From Gnetum montanum (lineage: Eukaryota > Streptophyta > Gnetopsida > Gnetales > Gnetaceae), in assembly GCA_015680685.1 (NCBI GenBank), contig MNCI01004849.1:729505-782824 (forward strand): a DNA stretch of 53,320 nt, written 5' to 3'. Below, one piece after another: positions 8,400-19,922 of this stretch. The notes under the pieces were generated by a model. The model ran no database searches, was not told the origin of the DNA, and saw only the letters and a program-made list of their open reading frames with translations. Positions within the stretch are counted from its first letter, which is position 1. The number at the start of each line of letters is the position of its first letter. The translations under genes and the position numbers were made by a program.

Positions 8400-11300
8400 T
8401 CATGGAGGAGGCTGGTCCCCAAGATCCTCTTCATCATCCACTCTCGCTCCACTAGGGCCAGCTCCATCACTAACATGTCCCTATAACAGCACAAAAAATA
8501 AAAAAAATAGGTAATAGTAATAAAGAAACTCATGAACTCAAAACCAAGAAAAAATAATACTAAAAATGAAAATGATAAAACCATACAAAAATGAGCACCA
8601 TAATAAAAAACTCACAAGTGAGGAAGGCCTTAGGCTAGCCTCTAAACGTCGTAGAATCTCCTCCTCAGGCACATTTGCCCAATCCTCCTCTAGGCCAAGA
8701 TCAATACCAGCCAAAGTTTTACCCTTGTCCACTGGAGTCCAGGTAGGACACTCAAGAGAGAACATGCCTGTCAAAGCCTCCCTAGAGGTAGTGGTAATGG
8801 TTCTCTCAGGAGATCCCTCCACCTTAGTGCACTCGACAAACCTATCATAAGTAGGACATAAGCCAAGCCCATCAATGAACATCTCCATTCGGCGATGTTC
8901 AACTGACACCTCCTTCAACCATGTCTTGTATTGATGCTTGTGGTCCTTTTGGTCTTGACCCCACTTCCATACTTTAGCAGCAAAGGATTTCCAATTGTGA
9001 CATTTTCTATTTAGCAAATCCATTTGTTTCCTTTGTTCTGCTAAATCTTGTGTCGCCTATACTTTGCTGTTCAAAACCATCCAGTAACGTGCATAAGTGA
9101 TTTTAGATGTGCACCAAGTGCTATCACTAGATAGCCTAGTAGCAGCAAACTCATAACGGGATTGGAGATCCCTCTTTTCCTCTCTCTCCTTTGCTAGTGT
9201 TTCCTTCAATGAGTGCACCTCATCCCATAGATATTCAACTGAACGCCTACAAATCCAAAGCGACTTGGCATTCTGTACGACGCAACCGAAAATTGCATCG
9301 TAAACCTTTCTAGGGACTTGCTCAGTATTCCCTAGCAATTTAGGGAGGGCATCAATATGAGTAGCCTCAAAAGGATTCCATTGGAGCTTGGTGCCTGCAA
9401 GTGTAAGTATCACACATATGAATTAGCTATAATCAACAACGAAAGCAAAGAAACACAATAAACCGATACACTTAGCATAATATGTAATAGACATATACCT
9501 AGATCTAGATGAGCCTATTGTAGGTAAGCAACCATATCATTAACGATGCTTGTGAAAAAGTTCATTTTACTAGGCATCTCAAGCCATGGCCTTAGTTGGT
9601 CAGCTAATGTGGGACAAGTAGGGAAGGTCACCTCAATCAGAACTTGTGATCCTGATACCTCTGCCCAGGATGTATGTGCCTCAAAAATCTCATCATCTAC
9701 CTTTGATGCTAAGGAGAATCAAGATAATAAAAAAAAACAACACATAAAAGTAAAAAGGATACCAAAATATGGATTGAGCTAAAAGGAACATACCAAACAG
9801 CCCTTTGCTGGTCAGCTTTGGCAGATCACCAAGTTGCAAAGATCCATCAAAGAAACCATCGAAGATACCTCTTTTATCACTTGAATGCCTAAGTGCATTC
9901 AAAGCCTCCGCAAGCTTCATCCCCATGATGCTTGTCACATCTTCCTCTTGCAGGGCTGGAGGTTCCTTGATTGCTTCTTCCCCTTCTTTTCCTTCTTCCT
10001 CTCTCTCCCTCTTAGGAATTTCCTTTGAATAACAACGGAATCCTAGAGTTAGTATGACATAGCATATATGTACATTTAATAACATATAAACAAAAACACA
10101 TTAAAAAAGTAAACATGTAACAATAAAATAAAATAATTACCCTCCACTGGCAGTACAAAGTAGATCTTCTTTGCTCTTGGTGATCTCACCTTTGGGGCAA
10201 GCTCCCTTGGACATTCATTTCTCTTCACCTTTGCCTTGGATCTCCCAATGGTCTCATGGATCAAACATTCAACCCTCTTAATAGATGTGTGCAGTATAGG
10301 CGATTCCAATCCCAAGCTATCATGGGAATGATAGGAACGACTAGCTGTACCCCTAGTAGTAACAAACACTGATTTGTCGATGCCTTCGAGTGGGTCCTGA
10401 GATCTAGTAAAAATGATGAATCCAGGGGCGGAAAAACTGTGAAAGATCCCTCAATATATAACAGTTATTAATATGAACTACTAGTAACTTAGCAAACCTA
10501 CGTAGGTACCCCAAGAAGAAAGAAAATGTGAAGTGGTATTTAGCATGGATGTTTGACCGTAATCTAACAATCTCTCCATGAAAGCCAGATCCAAAAAACT
10601 GTGCCTAGTTGTAACGCATGCTCATCTCTAAGAGATTTAGGAAATGCCCATGCCTAAAAGAGGGGGTACAAGAAGTTCATCTCCATTGATCGAGTGTCAT
10701 CTCACATAGCAAAACCTTTAGGACCCCGAGACATGCCTAACCACTCTTCAAGCTCTTTTATGACCTGGCCTTCTTTAGTTGCTTTACCTATAGCCACCCT
10801 AGCACCCTCCATGGGCATGCCAAAAAATCAGAAAGGAACTCAGTGGTTAAGTGGAAAGATACCTTGACTTCGCATACCCACATAGTAAAATGGGAAGCAT
10901 CATCACTGAAAGAATCAACAATGGTGATCATCTCAACCATCAAAACATTAGGAGTCAAAGTAGTGAACAAGTTCATTAGATCTTCCTGGGTAAGGTAGTT
11001 GATGATCAACTCAGGGGCTTTCGTTTGCAACCATTATTGTGATTGCTCTACCTCCCCATATTTCATAAAAAGGGTGGCTCAGTATGCCCTGTTATAATGG
11101 TAACTCCATCAGAGGAGATGGCTGTTGTAAAAAGAAAGAAACATAGAGCAAAAGGTTAAAAACGTAGTACATGATGATGTAAAAACAATGGAGCCTAAGG
11201 TGTGATCATTTACCATCAGTAAATGGCATAGGCACATTAGGTGCAAGATCAATGCTTTGAGGAAAAATCGGCCCATTAGAAGACCAATCCTCATGCAACC

Positions 11301-12430
11301 AACCACGAACTTGACAACGTTCAAAAGCTCTTGAGAATTGCCTATGGTGATCAACAATAGTCACTTTTGTCTAGTCTAGTACCGCAACACGAAGAATGGG
11401 GCCCACCATGAATGCCTCCAAGGCTGTGCACACTAAGGCAAGCCCACCATCATCATCATGCATCCCATTCTCATCAAATCAAGGCTTGCATATAATAAGA
11501 ATATTTATGCATAGATAAAATTATAATTTTAAAAGAATCAAAAATTAAGTAGAACATAAAAAGCATACCTGTCCACTCTATACACTATCCCAGGTGGATT
11601 TTGGAATAGAGTGTGCACACAGAAGGCTAGGAAAAGTGTGTTGTTGTTGTTATAATGGAAACAAGTAGGTAGTTCCCATACATGAGTCAAGGGATGAGTA
11701 GATCTAGGACCCTTAGCAGGGCCTCCCTTAACTTTAAAAAACCCCTCATCTATGTCAATAATGAAGGCAAGCATGTCTTATGTAGACTCAGGCAACATTG
11801 TCTCAATGATATCATGAGCCAACTGTTCACTTAAGTGAGACTATATAACCGCACTGAAATTTTGCAAGATGAATGACAAAAATGAACCAACACTGGGATG
11901 GAACCATTTCACATGAGGCCCAATGCACATGTCATAAGGAGGTATGTCCGGTCCAAAGGGGCCAAACCAAGCAAGTACACCAACAAGCTCAACCATAAGA
12001 AGAGAGGGTTTAGGTCCCCTACATATAGCCAAAACATTAGGTAAGTAAAGAATCTAAGTGCTAACAATAGGGAAAAATCACATAAACCAAAAACACACAT
12101 AAGAAAAATTTAAATACAAAGCTTTACCCCATGAGACAAGGACACCAATATCTATTTAGTGTACTTAACGCTCGCTAGGGAACATTGAAAACTCTTACAT
12201 AGTAGTTTATTGCAAGCAACACAAAATAAATACACAAGTGTGAAAACATGAACATTCATAGATTCAACATAAACTTGGAAAAAACATAGAAACACATTTA
12301 AATTATTTGTCCCAATAAAATGATAAACTATGTAGATATAAAACTAGCAAATAATAAACATCTTAGCAAAAAATCCACATCTTCATGTTACTGGGAACTC
12401 ATGCTGCAGCTTCCCAATAGCTCACCCTGG
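8400..12430 (-). pseudogene. Antisense accessory gene of Element 2, exons 2 to last
   Basis: I do not recognise the protein. Read on the minus strand, likely exons are: several damaged ones between about 12050 and 10440 (GGPAKGPRSTHPLTHVWELP; NTLFLAFCVHTLFQNPPGIVYR; ADSFS-like region near 10930); about 10440-10141; 10042-9793 (acidic/basic stretch, then GDLPKLTSKG); 9708-9499; 9394-8616 (large exon with YARYWM, KDHKHQYK, CPTWTPVDKGK, EEEILRRLEASL); and 8480-8400, ending GDQPPP and stop. Introns have GT...AG ends and keep the frame. The last three introns fall at the same protein positions as in Element 3, and the last also in Element 5. The gene runs opposite to gag-pol and lies wholly in the protease-RT spacer. 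A few stops (for example TAG near 9058) break it. Function unknown; a nuclear, element-encoded factor is only a guess. Confidence 0.7.
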
Positions 12431-12435
12431 TGGCC
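12431..12435. repeat. Left target-site copy of Element 3 (TGGCC)
   Basis: Five bases directly before the Element 3 LTR. The right copy at 35363-35367 is GGGCC, four of five identical. Five bases is the usual duplication size for Ty3/gypsy integrases. Confidence 0.75.
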
Positions 12436-13839
12436 TGTAACGACAGAAAATGTCGGTCGCTGGAAATACCGAACGAAAGTCCTTGTACACAGTTCTAACC
12501 CCAGATCTGTGTGAGGACCGTGTTGGAGAGAAAAAATGAATTCAAGATGTCCTGAATGGTCTTGTCGATTACACAGGGACTTATTTAATCAGTAAAATTT
12601 TGGTAATAATTTGATGGAAAAATGAAGATTCTTTATAAGGCGATGCAATATTGTTAACCCCGAAAGCAATTGAAAACAATGCAAACGATTTAGATGAGAT
12701 TGCCAAATCTATATAACTAGGATGCAAGGGATGAAATTTTGTAGGGAATACGATCACAAGATCTGGGATTTAATTTACGAAAAGCAATATGTTTGATACA
12801 ATAATTTTAGACGGGCTTCGGTTTGGACGAAGCACATGCCAGTAATAAGAAAGTTATCTAAAGATGAAACAAGCGAGGATCAATCTACCTTGATCTAGCC
12901 AATCTAGGTGCAAGGAAGTCAGACCTGGGGGAGAATATCTGGTAGCTAATTGTTTCTGATCAAGAATTCTTGCCAATCACCTCTGATGTTCTCATGATCG
13001 CTAATTCTCTTTTGCTCTTTTGCCAACCTTGAAGAAAAAAATTTGTCAACCCTTCTGATCTTCGTCAATTGGAACATTTATAAGGTTAGGGTCAGGAGAA
13101 AAACGTGGTTTAAGTGACGTGTGTCCTAAACTCATAAAATTTCGTTGACTCAATGTGTTGTTGTTGAAGCTTGCGATGCTATGCTGCATAGTGCATCGTA
13201 AACTACCCTCGTGCGGGCTTTGGCAACAGACTATCCTTTGATTACACTGTAATACGCTAGAGAGCGTATTGTGGCATATGAACTACTGATGTCTGAATTA
13301 TGCTTGTCATTACTTGAATGACACTACATTACACTAAATTATGCATCATAGCGTAATTCAGTGTAAAATAATGAAACTGCAAAAATTGAAGTATTGTCGT
13401 CGCACTTCCTTTGTTTCAATCTCTTTTGGGGTTTTTACTATGCTGCACTATGTAAAGCAGCGTAATGGGCTCCTTAACCAAGAAATAAAACCTGCTAAAA
13501 CATGCATCATGTTGCAGATCATTGCTTAGGCCTTGAGATTTTTACTGGGCTGTCAAAGTCTTGCATGTTTGCCATTCTTGATGCTACGGTGGACTATCTT
13601 TGATATTACGCTACGCAACGCGGCGTTACGCTATGTTGCATAATGCAGCGTAATATGTTAAATGTTGAGATTTTGAAAGATGGAAAATTCATGAAGTGGA
13701 AGTCTTGCTGCCATGCATCTATTGTTTCATTCTATCTTCTAAATTTCATCTGTATTGTGCTACGCCTTGTCGCGAATTCCTGCTTGGGTTGCTAGATTTT
13801 GCTGATCCGTCGAGGCTTCGAAAATTTTATGGTGTTTCA
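12436..13839 (-). repeat. 3' LTR of Element 3 (1404 bp)
   Basis: On the minus strand it begins TGAAACACCATAAAATTTTC after the polypurine tract and ends TTTCTGTCGTTACA. It is repeated at 33959-35362 with the same length. The upstream region holds many ATTACGCTGC / GCAGCGTAAT words (for example 13610-13655). A TATA box, CCTTATAAATG, lies on the minus strand at 13075-13085. A small stem-loop (CGACA-TTTTC-TGTCG) occupies 12441-12455, next to the terminal CA. Confidence 0.92.
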
Positions 13840-13853
13840 ATGGCCCCTCTTTG
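13840..13853 (-). promoter_or_regulatory. Polypurine tract of Element 3
   Basis: On the minus strand CAAAGAGGGGCCAT precedes the LTR start TGAAACACC; it is nearly identical to the Element 1 tract. Confidence 0.88.
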
Positions 13854-15425
13854 TTGATGTTTAGAGGGCTTGCCCGAAAGACGTCAACAAAGAATACGAA
13901 ACACCAGAGAGGTAAAGGCACCAACAACGTCTGTCAGAGATTGCTCAAATGTCACTTTGCCAAACCTGGGAGTGCCAAGGTAGGGTAGGGAAGGAAGCAT
14001 AGAAGGGATTTTACAAGAGAAAAAGGAGGGAGGTTCAGGGAAGACTCAAGCACGTGAACATGAAACTTTTGTGAACAAGTTATAGCATCCTTCCACAAAT
14101 GTATTTGCGAGAGGTTACGCTGTCATACTGTATATGGAGGGCTTGTGTGGACAAGTTGTGTTGCACCCATGTGGCTTGGATGAGCTATTTTACATCCATT
14201 TTATCAAACATTTTTTTGAAGTACATTCCACTTAGGCGAGTTACATTATGCCGGTTTGTGGACACAAAGATGCAAAAGAGTGTTGCTTGAATATTCATGC
14301 TCTATAGAAGCAAAGAAAGAGGTAACAGTGGTCATGAGGACAAAGGATGGGGAAAACGAAATAATGGATCGAATGGAGGGAGAGGTAGGGTTTGCACTCC
14401 TAGGTGGCCAGGCTAGTCTAAGCAATCACTTCGGGACGCCACGACACCTTACCTACTAATGAATGCACTCTCAATCAACACTGTCGTAGAAAGTAACCTA
14501 CAAAACATAACAAAGAGCAAAGAGCAGAAGAAATCGTCCTAATCGCTAAGGAGGAAGTCTGTTGAAACAAGCACCATCCAAATTGAAAAGGAGAGCATAG
14601 ACCATGAAACAGGAACCATGATAGGGAGCAAGCATCCCAATGTTGGTGCTGCGGCTCATGAAACCACCATCGACAGCTAGATTCATGTTACCTCAATGAT
14701 TGGGCAAAGAACAAGTCAGATGAATCTGCTAGGCCGGAGTTCGGTGATGACGATGGATGGAGGCCGCTGAGATTGTGGATGACCATAGTTTCTTCATGGC
14801 CCCAAGTGGTAAAATTGATCCCAGGAGGTGCAGCTACAGATCGGTCATCATAGCAACATCTTTGAGGGGTCGGTAGTATGCCTTTCGGCATGTCCAAAGA
14901 ATCAGTAGAATGCCAACGGGGTAACAACGTTGTGTTTATCCCAACGCCTTACTCGTTCTGTCTAGTAGGAATGCTGTGCAAGAATGACCACGCTTACTTT
15001 CTTCATGGAATGCTTAGCTGATTCTATTTTTGAGTCCTGGTTGACTATCATTGCTGGTTTTAAGAATCAGCAGGCCGTGGTCCTAGTTTAAGGTCTGGGC
15101 ATACTGCAATCTACTAGTTTTACGTCGTATCAGATGGTGGAAGAGCTAGTTTATGGTCCCAGCAGACTGTGCTGTGGGTGTCAATTTTATGTTGTGACCC
15201 AGGGACAATTTTATGCTAATTTAGCATCTCAGCAGATGTATGCTTACCTTGCCAGTTTCGTGTCATGGCGGATGGTCAAAAATTTTGCCAATTTAGCATC
15301 TTGGTGGATGCATGCAAGAAGTGTCAGTTTTACGTCATAGCAAATGTGTACAACTTTGCTAGTTTTATGTCATAGCAGATGTTTGTTACCTTGCATTTGC
15401 ATCGATTCGATGCTTAGATGTAATA
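13854..15425 (-). other. 3' UTR of Element 3
   Basis: About 1.6 kb between integrase and the polypurine tract. No conserved protein was found. The integrase-proximal part (about 15040-15400) holds scattered copies of CATCTGCTATGACGTAAAAC (minus strand), the Element 3 version of the module motif found after integrase in Elements 1 and 2. The remainder shows nothing I can name; short ORFs at 14099-14459 and 14688-14927 look random. Confidence 0.65.
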
Positions 15426-16689
15426 TCATTTCAAGTACAGATGGTTCACTGGGTTTGAGTGCTTGTTTTCATCGATGTCTGCTAACTTGAATGCTCCATT
15501 GCCATATGTGCCGATGACCAGGAAAGGGCCTTCCCAGTTTGCAAAGAACTTGCCTATTGGTTCACGAATGGCCTTGAGAACCAAGTCTCCTTTCTTGATT
15601 GGTCATTAATGTAGGTTGTGCCAATGCTTCTGTCTCTGCTTATCCTGATATCTTTCGATGGTGCTGAGCATCTGGATGCGTTTCTCCTCCATTGAATCTA
15701 AATCCATGATTCTAGACTCATTGTGCTGAGTCTCATTTATAACCATGGATAGAACCATCCACAATGAGGGAACCTGTAATTCCAACGGTAGCACTGCTTC
15801 GGACCCATAGACTAGGCTGTAAGGCATCTTGTCTGTAGCTGTTCTACACGTTGTACGATATGTCCATAGCACATAGAGGATTTTTTCATGCCATCATTTT
15901 TTGTTAATACTGAGCATCTTCTTAAGTAGATTGATAATCACTTTATTTGTCACTTCTGCCTGACCATTTTCTTGCAGGTAACAAGGTGAAGAAAAAGATT
16001 TCTTGATACCAAGGTTATCACAAAAATATTTGGAATCTGTGCTACTAAATTATGGCCCATTGTTAGTTACAATAGTCATAGGGAGCCCAAATCTAGTTAC
16101 AATATTTTCTAAGATGAAATGACAAACCTATTGAGATGTAATCTTCTATAGAGGGATAGCCTTGACCCACTTAGTAAAATATTCGGTGGCAGTGATAATG
16201 AAGCTATGTCCTGCGGAAGATTTGGGTGCGATGGAACCTATGATGTCTAGTCTCCATCGTTGGAATGACCAAGTGATCTATGTAGTATGTAATTTAGTTG
16301 GTGAAACTTGTATTAGATTTGCATAACGTTGGCATGTATCACACGTCTTAACCTTGGCAAGGCAGTCTTTTTACATGTACAACCAATAATACCCTAGGCG
16401 TATGATCTCAGCGGTCATTGCCTGTGGAGCTACGTGTCCTCCACATAGCCCTTCGTGGACTTCGTTAACTATTCACTGTGCTTGGTCGCTATTAACGCAA
16501 GTAAGCAATACCCCATTGAAAGAGCATCTACAGAGAGTACTATCTCCAAGGATGACGTATTGCTTGGCATGCTTGTGCACTGCATCCTTTTGCGCATGTG
16601 TTAGCTCGTGCGATGGTTCGCCATGCAGAAGGTAAGTTTTAATGTTGTCATACCATTCTAACGTTCCTTTCACATTTAATGAAGAAATC
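15426..16689 (-). pseudogene. Integrase of Element 3 (broken)
   Basis: Integrase inserts the element DNA into the genome. On the minus strand the order is WYDNIKTYLLHGEP, a zinc-binding region with GLCGGHVAP and KVKTCDTCQRY (HHCC type), the first catalytic Asp in RWRLDIIG, FIITATEYFTKWV, then TIVTNNGP where the second catalytic Asp is expected in TDNG, then ENGQAEVTNK with the Glu. After that come LWTYRTTCRT, YSLVYGSEAVLPLE and a C-terminal tail ending near NHLYLK. Stops are scattered (for example NGP followed by TAA). The Asp-to-Asn change (GAC to AAC) is shared with Element 2 and probably inactivates the enzyme. Confidence 0.9.
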
Positions 16690-17599
16690 TACACTGCTTG
16701 AATGATAGGTTTTGTACATTCTATCATTAAAGCGACCAAGTAGCAAACACGTGTGGCGGCATGTTTCATGCCAGTGTTGCCAGTACATCGACAACAGCGT
16801 TTTCGTTGCGTGGCACGTGTTGGGCATCAGTTGTCATGAATTTTTTCAGGAGATCTTTAGCCATATCATAGTAGGGCTGTAGGTGCACAGCCTTGTAGGT
16901 GTAGACTCCTGTGATTTGATTGATGATGAGCATCGAATCACCTCAGATTGCTAGGTGTTGAACTTTAAGTTCTCTAGCTGCCAACAACCCTCTAAGGAGC
17001 CCCTCATACTCTGCCACATTGTTTGTACAAGGGAACGTCAGGCGGTAAGCCGATGGATGTACATCCTTGGGGGTAAGCATAATGATAGCGACAGCACTAC
17101 TGCCTCTAGTAGTCAAAGCTCCGTCGAAGTATAACATCGCTTCGAGGCCTGTTGATACAGGGCTTAAACTATGTACATGCTCATCTGGGAATTCTGTCTC
17201 TATCGTAGCTTGATCTTTAGTGGGTGATGTCGCTAGCTGGTCAACTATGGCCTAACCTTTTGTGGACGATTGGCCGACATAATGTAAATCAAATTTAGCT
17301 ATGATAGCCTTCCAACTAGCTATCCTGCTACTCTCATATAAGTTGTTTGAGATAGCTCGTAGAACATTGCTTTTACAGATTATGTTGACCTGACTACAGA
17401 AAAGATAATGCCTATATTTTTTAAGCATGAAAATTAATCCCAAATAGTTACGCTCTACTTCATTGTACCTTTTCTTGTACGTAAATAGGGCGTGACTGAG
17501 GTAATAGATAGAGGCTTCAGACCCATCATTCCTTTTTTAGCACAGTAATGCAGCTATGGACACATCTGAGCTAGCTAGATAGATGTAAAAAGATTGATC
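16690..17599 (-). pseudogene. RNase H and second (archaeal-like) RNase H of Element 3
   Basis: The first RNase H or connection region shows FYIYLASSDVSIAALL, then IYYLSHALFTYKKRYNEVE and the HYLFCSQVNIICKSNVLR stretch. A second RNase H follows with the acidic residues in place: AMLYFDGALT (Asp), NNVAEYEGLLRGL (Glu), GDSMLIINQI (Asp). In plant Ty3/gypsy elements this dual arrangement is the mark of the Tat lineage, where the second domain of archaeal type is thought to be the active one. It cleaves the RNA strand of RNA-DNA hybrids. Stops break the frame around 17540 and 17248 and before GDS. Confidence 0.88.
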
Positions 17600-18899
17600 C
17601 CTTTGCGGTGGGAAAACCATTGGGAAATGTTGTAGCTCCTTTTTTAAATCGTCAAATGTACACTGGCAGTCATCGGTCCATTTGAAATTAACACCCTTCT
17701 TAAGAAGGTTTTTCATGAGATGTAATTTATCTATTAATTTCAAGATGAACTGCCTAATGAACTGTAGCCTGCCCTATAACCCACGTAGTTCCTTGAGGTT
17801 TGTAGGTGGTGTTAAATCAACGATGGCCTTGACCTTGTTGAGGTCAACTCGGATGCTAGTCTCTGATACCACAAACCCCAACATGCATCTAGTTTTAACT
17901 CCGAATACGTATTTCTTTGGGTTAAGCCACAAGTCATGCTAAAGGCATCGTTTAAGGACTAACTCCAGATCTTCTGAATGATCTTCAGACTTTAAAGACT
18001 TGACAACTATGTCATCTATGTAGTTGTTCAATCTCCCTAAAAGGTAGTCGCTAAAGATGTATGTCATGGCCCGTTGATATGTCACCCCAGCATTTTTTAG
18101 CTCGAAAGACATCATAGTGTAATAGAAGGTCCCCTAGGGTGTCATAAATGTTGTGGTCAACTGATGCTCTGGGTTTATGCAAATTTGATTATAACCTGAG
18201 AAACCATCCATGAAGGATAGAAGTGCGTGGCTAGCTGTTGTGTCGATCAGTTGGTTGATACTAGGTAATGGGAAATTATCCTTAATTATAGCTTTTTTCA
18301 GATCCCGGAAGTCTATGCAGATGCGTATACCTCCCGTTTTCTTAGAGACAACTACAATGTTGGAAACCTAGTCTGAGTAATCAACCACACAAATGAAACC
18401 AACCTGATACAACTTGGTGATTTCATTACACACTACTAGCACAATTTTCGGCTTAATCTTGCATGCATTTTGTCTAATTGGTTTGATGCATGGGTCTAAA
18501 ATTATGTTATGTTGTATTAATCTTGGGTCTAATCCTGGCATGTCTTCATATGACCATGCAAATACAACAACGTTGTTTTGGAGCACTTATGTTATGCCAC
18601 TCTGTGTTTGTTGGTCTAAAAGGGAACTAACTCTAAGAGTTTTATTCTCACATTTGTGCGTAACCATAGGGATCTCATCGAGAGGATCCTCGGTCACATC
18701 ACCAGCCTCTAGGTCTAGAGTTTGGGCCAAATGTTCTAGCCAATCTAGGGATAGTTTTGACATCGCTATGGTTGCGTCACAAGGGGTAGGTTCTATTTCT
18801 ATCAGCGTGTAGCTAGACTGTCTAATGGTCTCCCCGTATGGGCCTGTTAAGGCTAATGGTGTGGATAAAGCTACATCCATTTGCGAATCGCCCTACAAA
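17600..18899 (-). pseudogene. Reverse transcriptase of Element 3 (broken)
   Basis: On the minus strand the frame shows GPYGETIRQ, then LDLEAGDVTEDP, FAWSYEDMPGLDPRLIQHNI, VVVSKKTGGIRICIDFRDL, LLSFMDGFSGYNQI, MMSFELKNAGVTYQRAM and the catalytic YIDD near 18010-18021. Then LVLKRCL, LGFVVSE and LKELRGL follow. These are standard RT motifs of Ty3/gypsy elements. About six stops interrupt it. A candidate sense splice acceptor, CTTAACAG^GCCCATACGGGGAG, has its AG at 18844-18845 (minus strand). The homologous place in Element 5 reads CTTGACAG^GTCCACATGGCGAG, and both need the same phase. Confidence 0.92.
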
Positions 18900-19398
18900 A
18901 ATGTCAAAAAAGGAAGTTGTTACATTGTTTTTCTACTAATCGGTTGAGCGATAAGAGTTTGTTTTTGTCTTTTTAGCATTAGAGGGGCTTCCAGTTTAAG
19001 GTCTTAGTGGACCATTACAATAAGATAATAACGAGCCTAGCTTCCTAGATGTTGGCGTATGAAATGAAATGAAAAGTATAACGTGACGTGTCTAGCGTGT
19101 TGTGAAATTTGAATTTCTGTACAAACCGTAGTTAATGCGACCAGATTACGAGATGATAAATGTATTAGTTTAAGGTTGTTTCAGACTGCAATCTACATGA
19201 TATCAATGAAATTAATGCCCCAATCTTCGCATTTCATGTCATACTGACATTGGTGTTTCAAGAAATTTTTGCATCGATTAGACAAAGAAAAAATTAATTT
19301 CAAGTGTTTTTTTTATAAACTGATGGTTCATACTCGAGACGGGTTACAGATATTGCGAATTTGGATTTTGGCTATAGCAGAGGAGGAGCAGAAGCAAG
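18900..19398. other. Spacer between RT and antisense gene, Element 3
   Basis: It holds one clear module motif copy (minus strand GGTCCACTAAGACCTTAAAC, about 18997-19027) and upstream sequence of the antisense gene. No other gene is seen. Confidence 0.6.
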
Positions 19399-19409
19399 GC
19401 ATATATAGG
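19399..19409 (+). promoter_or_regulatory. TATA box of the Element 3 antisense gene
   Basis: GCATATATAGG lies about 40 bases before the ATG of the first exon. It is on the + strand, so it serves the antisense gene and not the element's own LTR transcript. Element 5 has GCGATAAATAGGGG about 130 bases before its equivalent ATG. Confidence 0.55.
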
Positions 19410-19439
19410 AGATTTATGAAAACTCATTCGATTGTAGTC

Positions 19440-19558
19440 ATGGCACCAAAGGTTAAGGGAAAGAACGCTAAACTAGCTAAGATTGATGAAGTGCAGGAGA
19501 GTCTGCAACGGGCTTTGCTGGCTAGAGTCGAGGTGCGGGAAGCTACTCTGCTTAATCG
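19440..19558 (+). CDS. First exon of the antisense accessory gene, Element 3
   Basis: ATG at 19440 opens MAPKVKGKNAKLAKIDEVQE and continues through ARVEVREATLLNR to a strong donor, CG^GTGAGT, at 19559. Element 5 encodes MAPKRERKHLALAKVDEVKD at the same place on its opposite strand, and Element 2 a similar but damaged exon. The short basic N-terminus (several Lys/Arg) could be a nuclear localisation signal, which is inference. This exon occurs once and was not included in the tandem amplification. Its phase does not join directly to the 19923 exon, so an intermediate exon may be missing or lost; the long middle part seen in Elements 2 and 5 is absent here. Confidence 0.7.
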
Positions 19559-19922
19559 GTGAGTGGTTGTTCACCCTTTTACACTATTGTCATATTTGTT
19601 CCAGTGTCATAGTTGTGTATTGTTTTCCTGAATGTATATGTTACATTGAGTGTTAATATCTGTTTACGTGGGTTGAGCTATTGTGATTTGCGGTATTACC
19701 TTCGTCTTTGTTGTTGGAGACGAACCTCACATTGTTACGAGGGTTTAGGTAATGTTGGATAATATTGGACGAACGTTGTGTATAATTGAAATACCTTGGT
19801 ATTATATGTTGTAGGTAGTGTAATCAGTGTTTTATTTTCCTTTCCTTTATTCCCGTAATAGTTGCATGTTACGCTAGAATAGTACATAGAATTTCATGAT
19901 AACTAGAAACATTATATGACAG

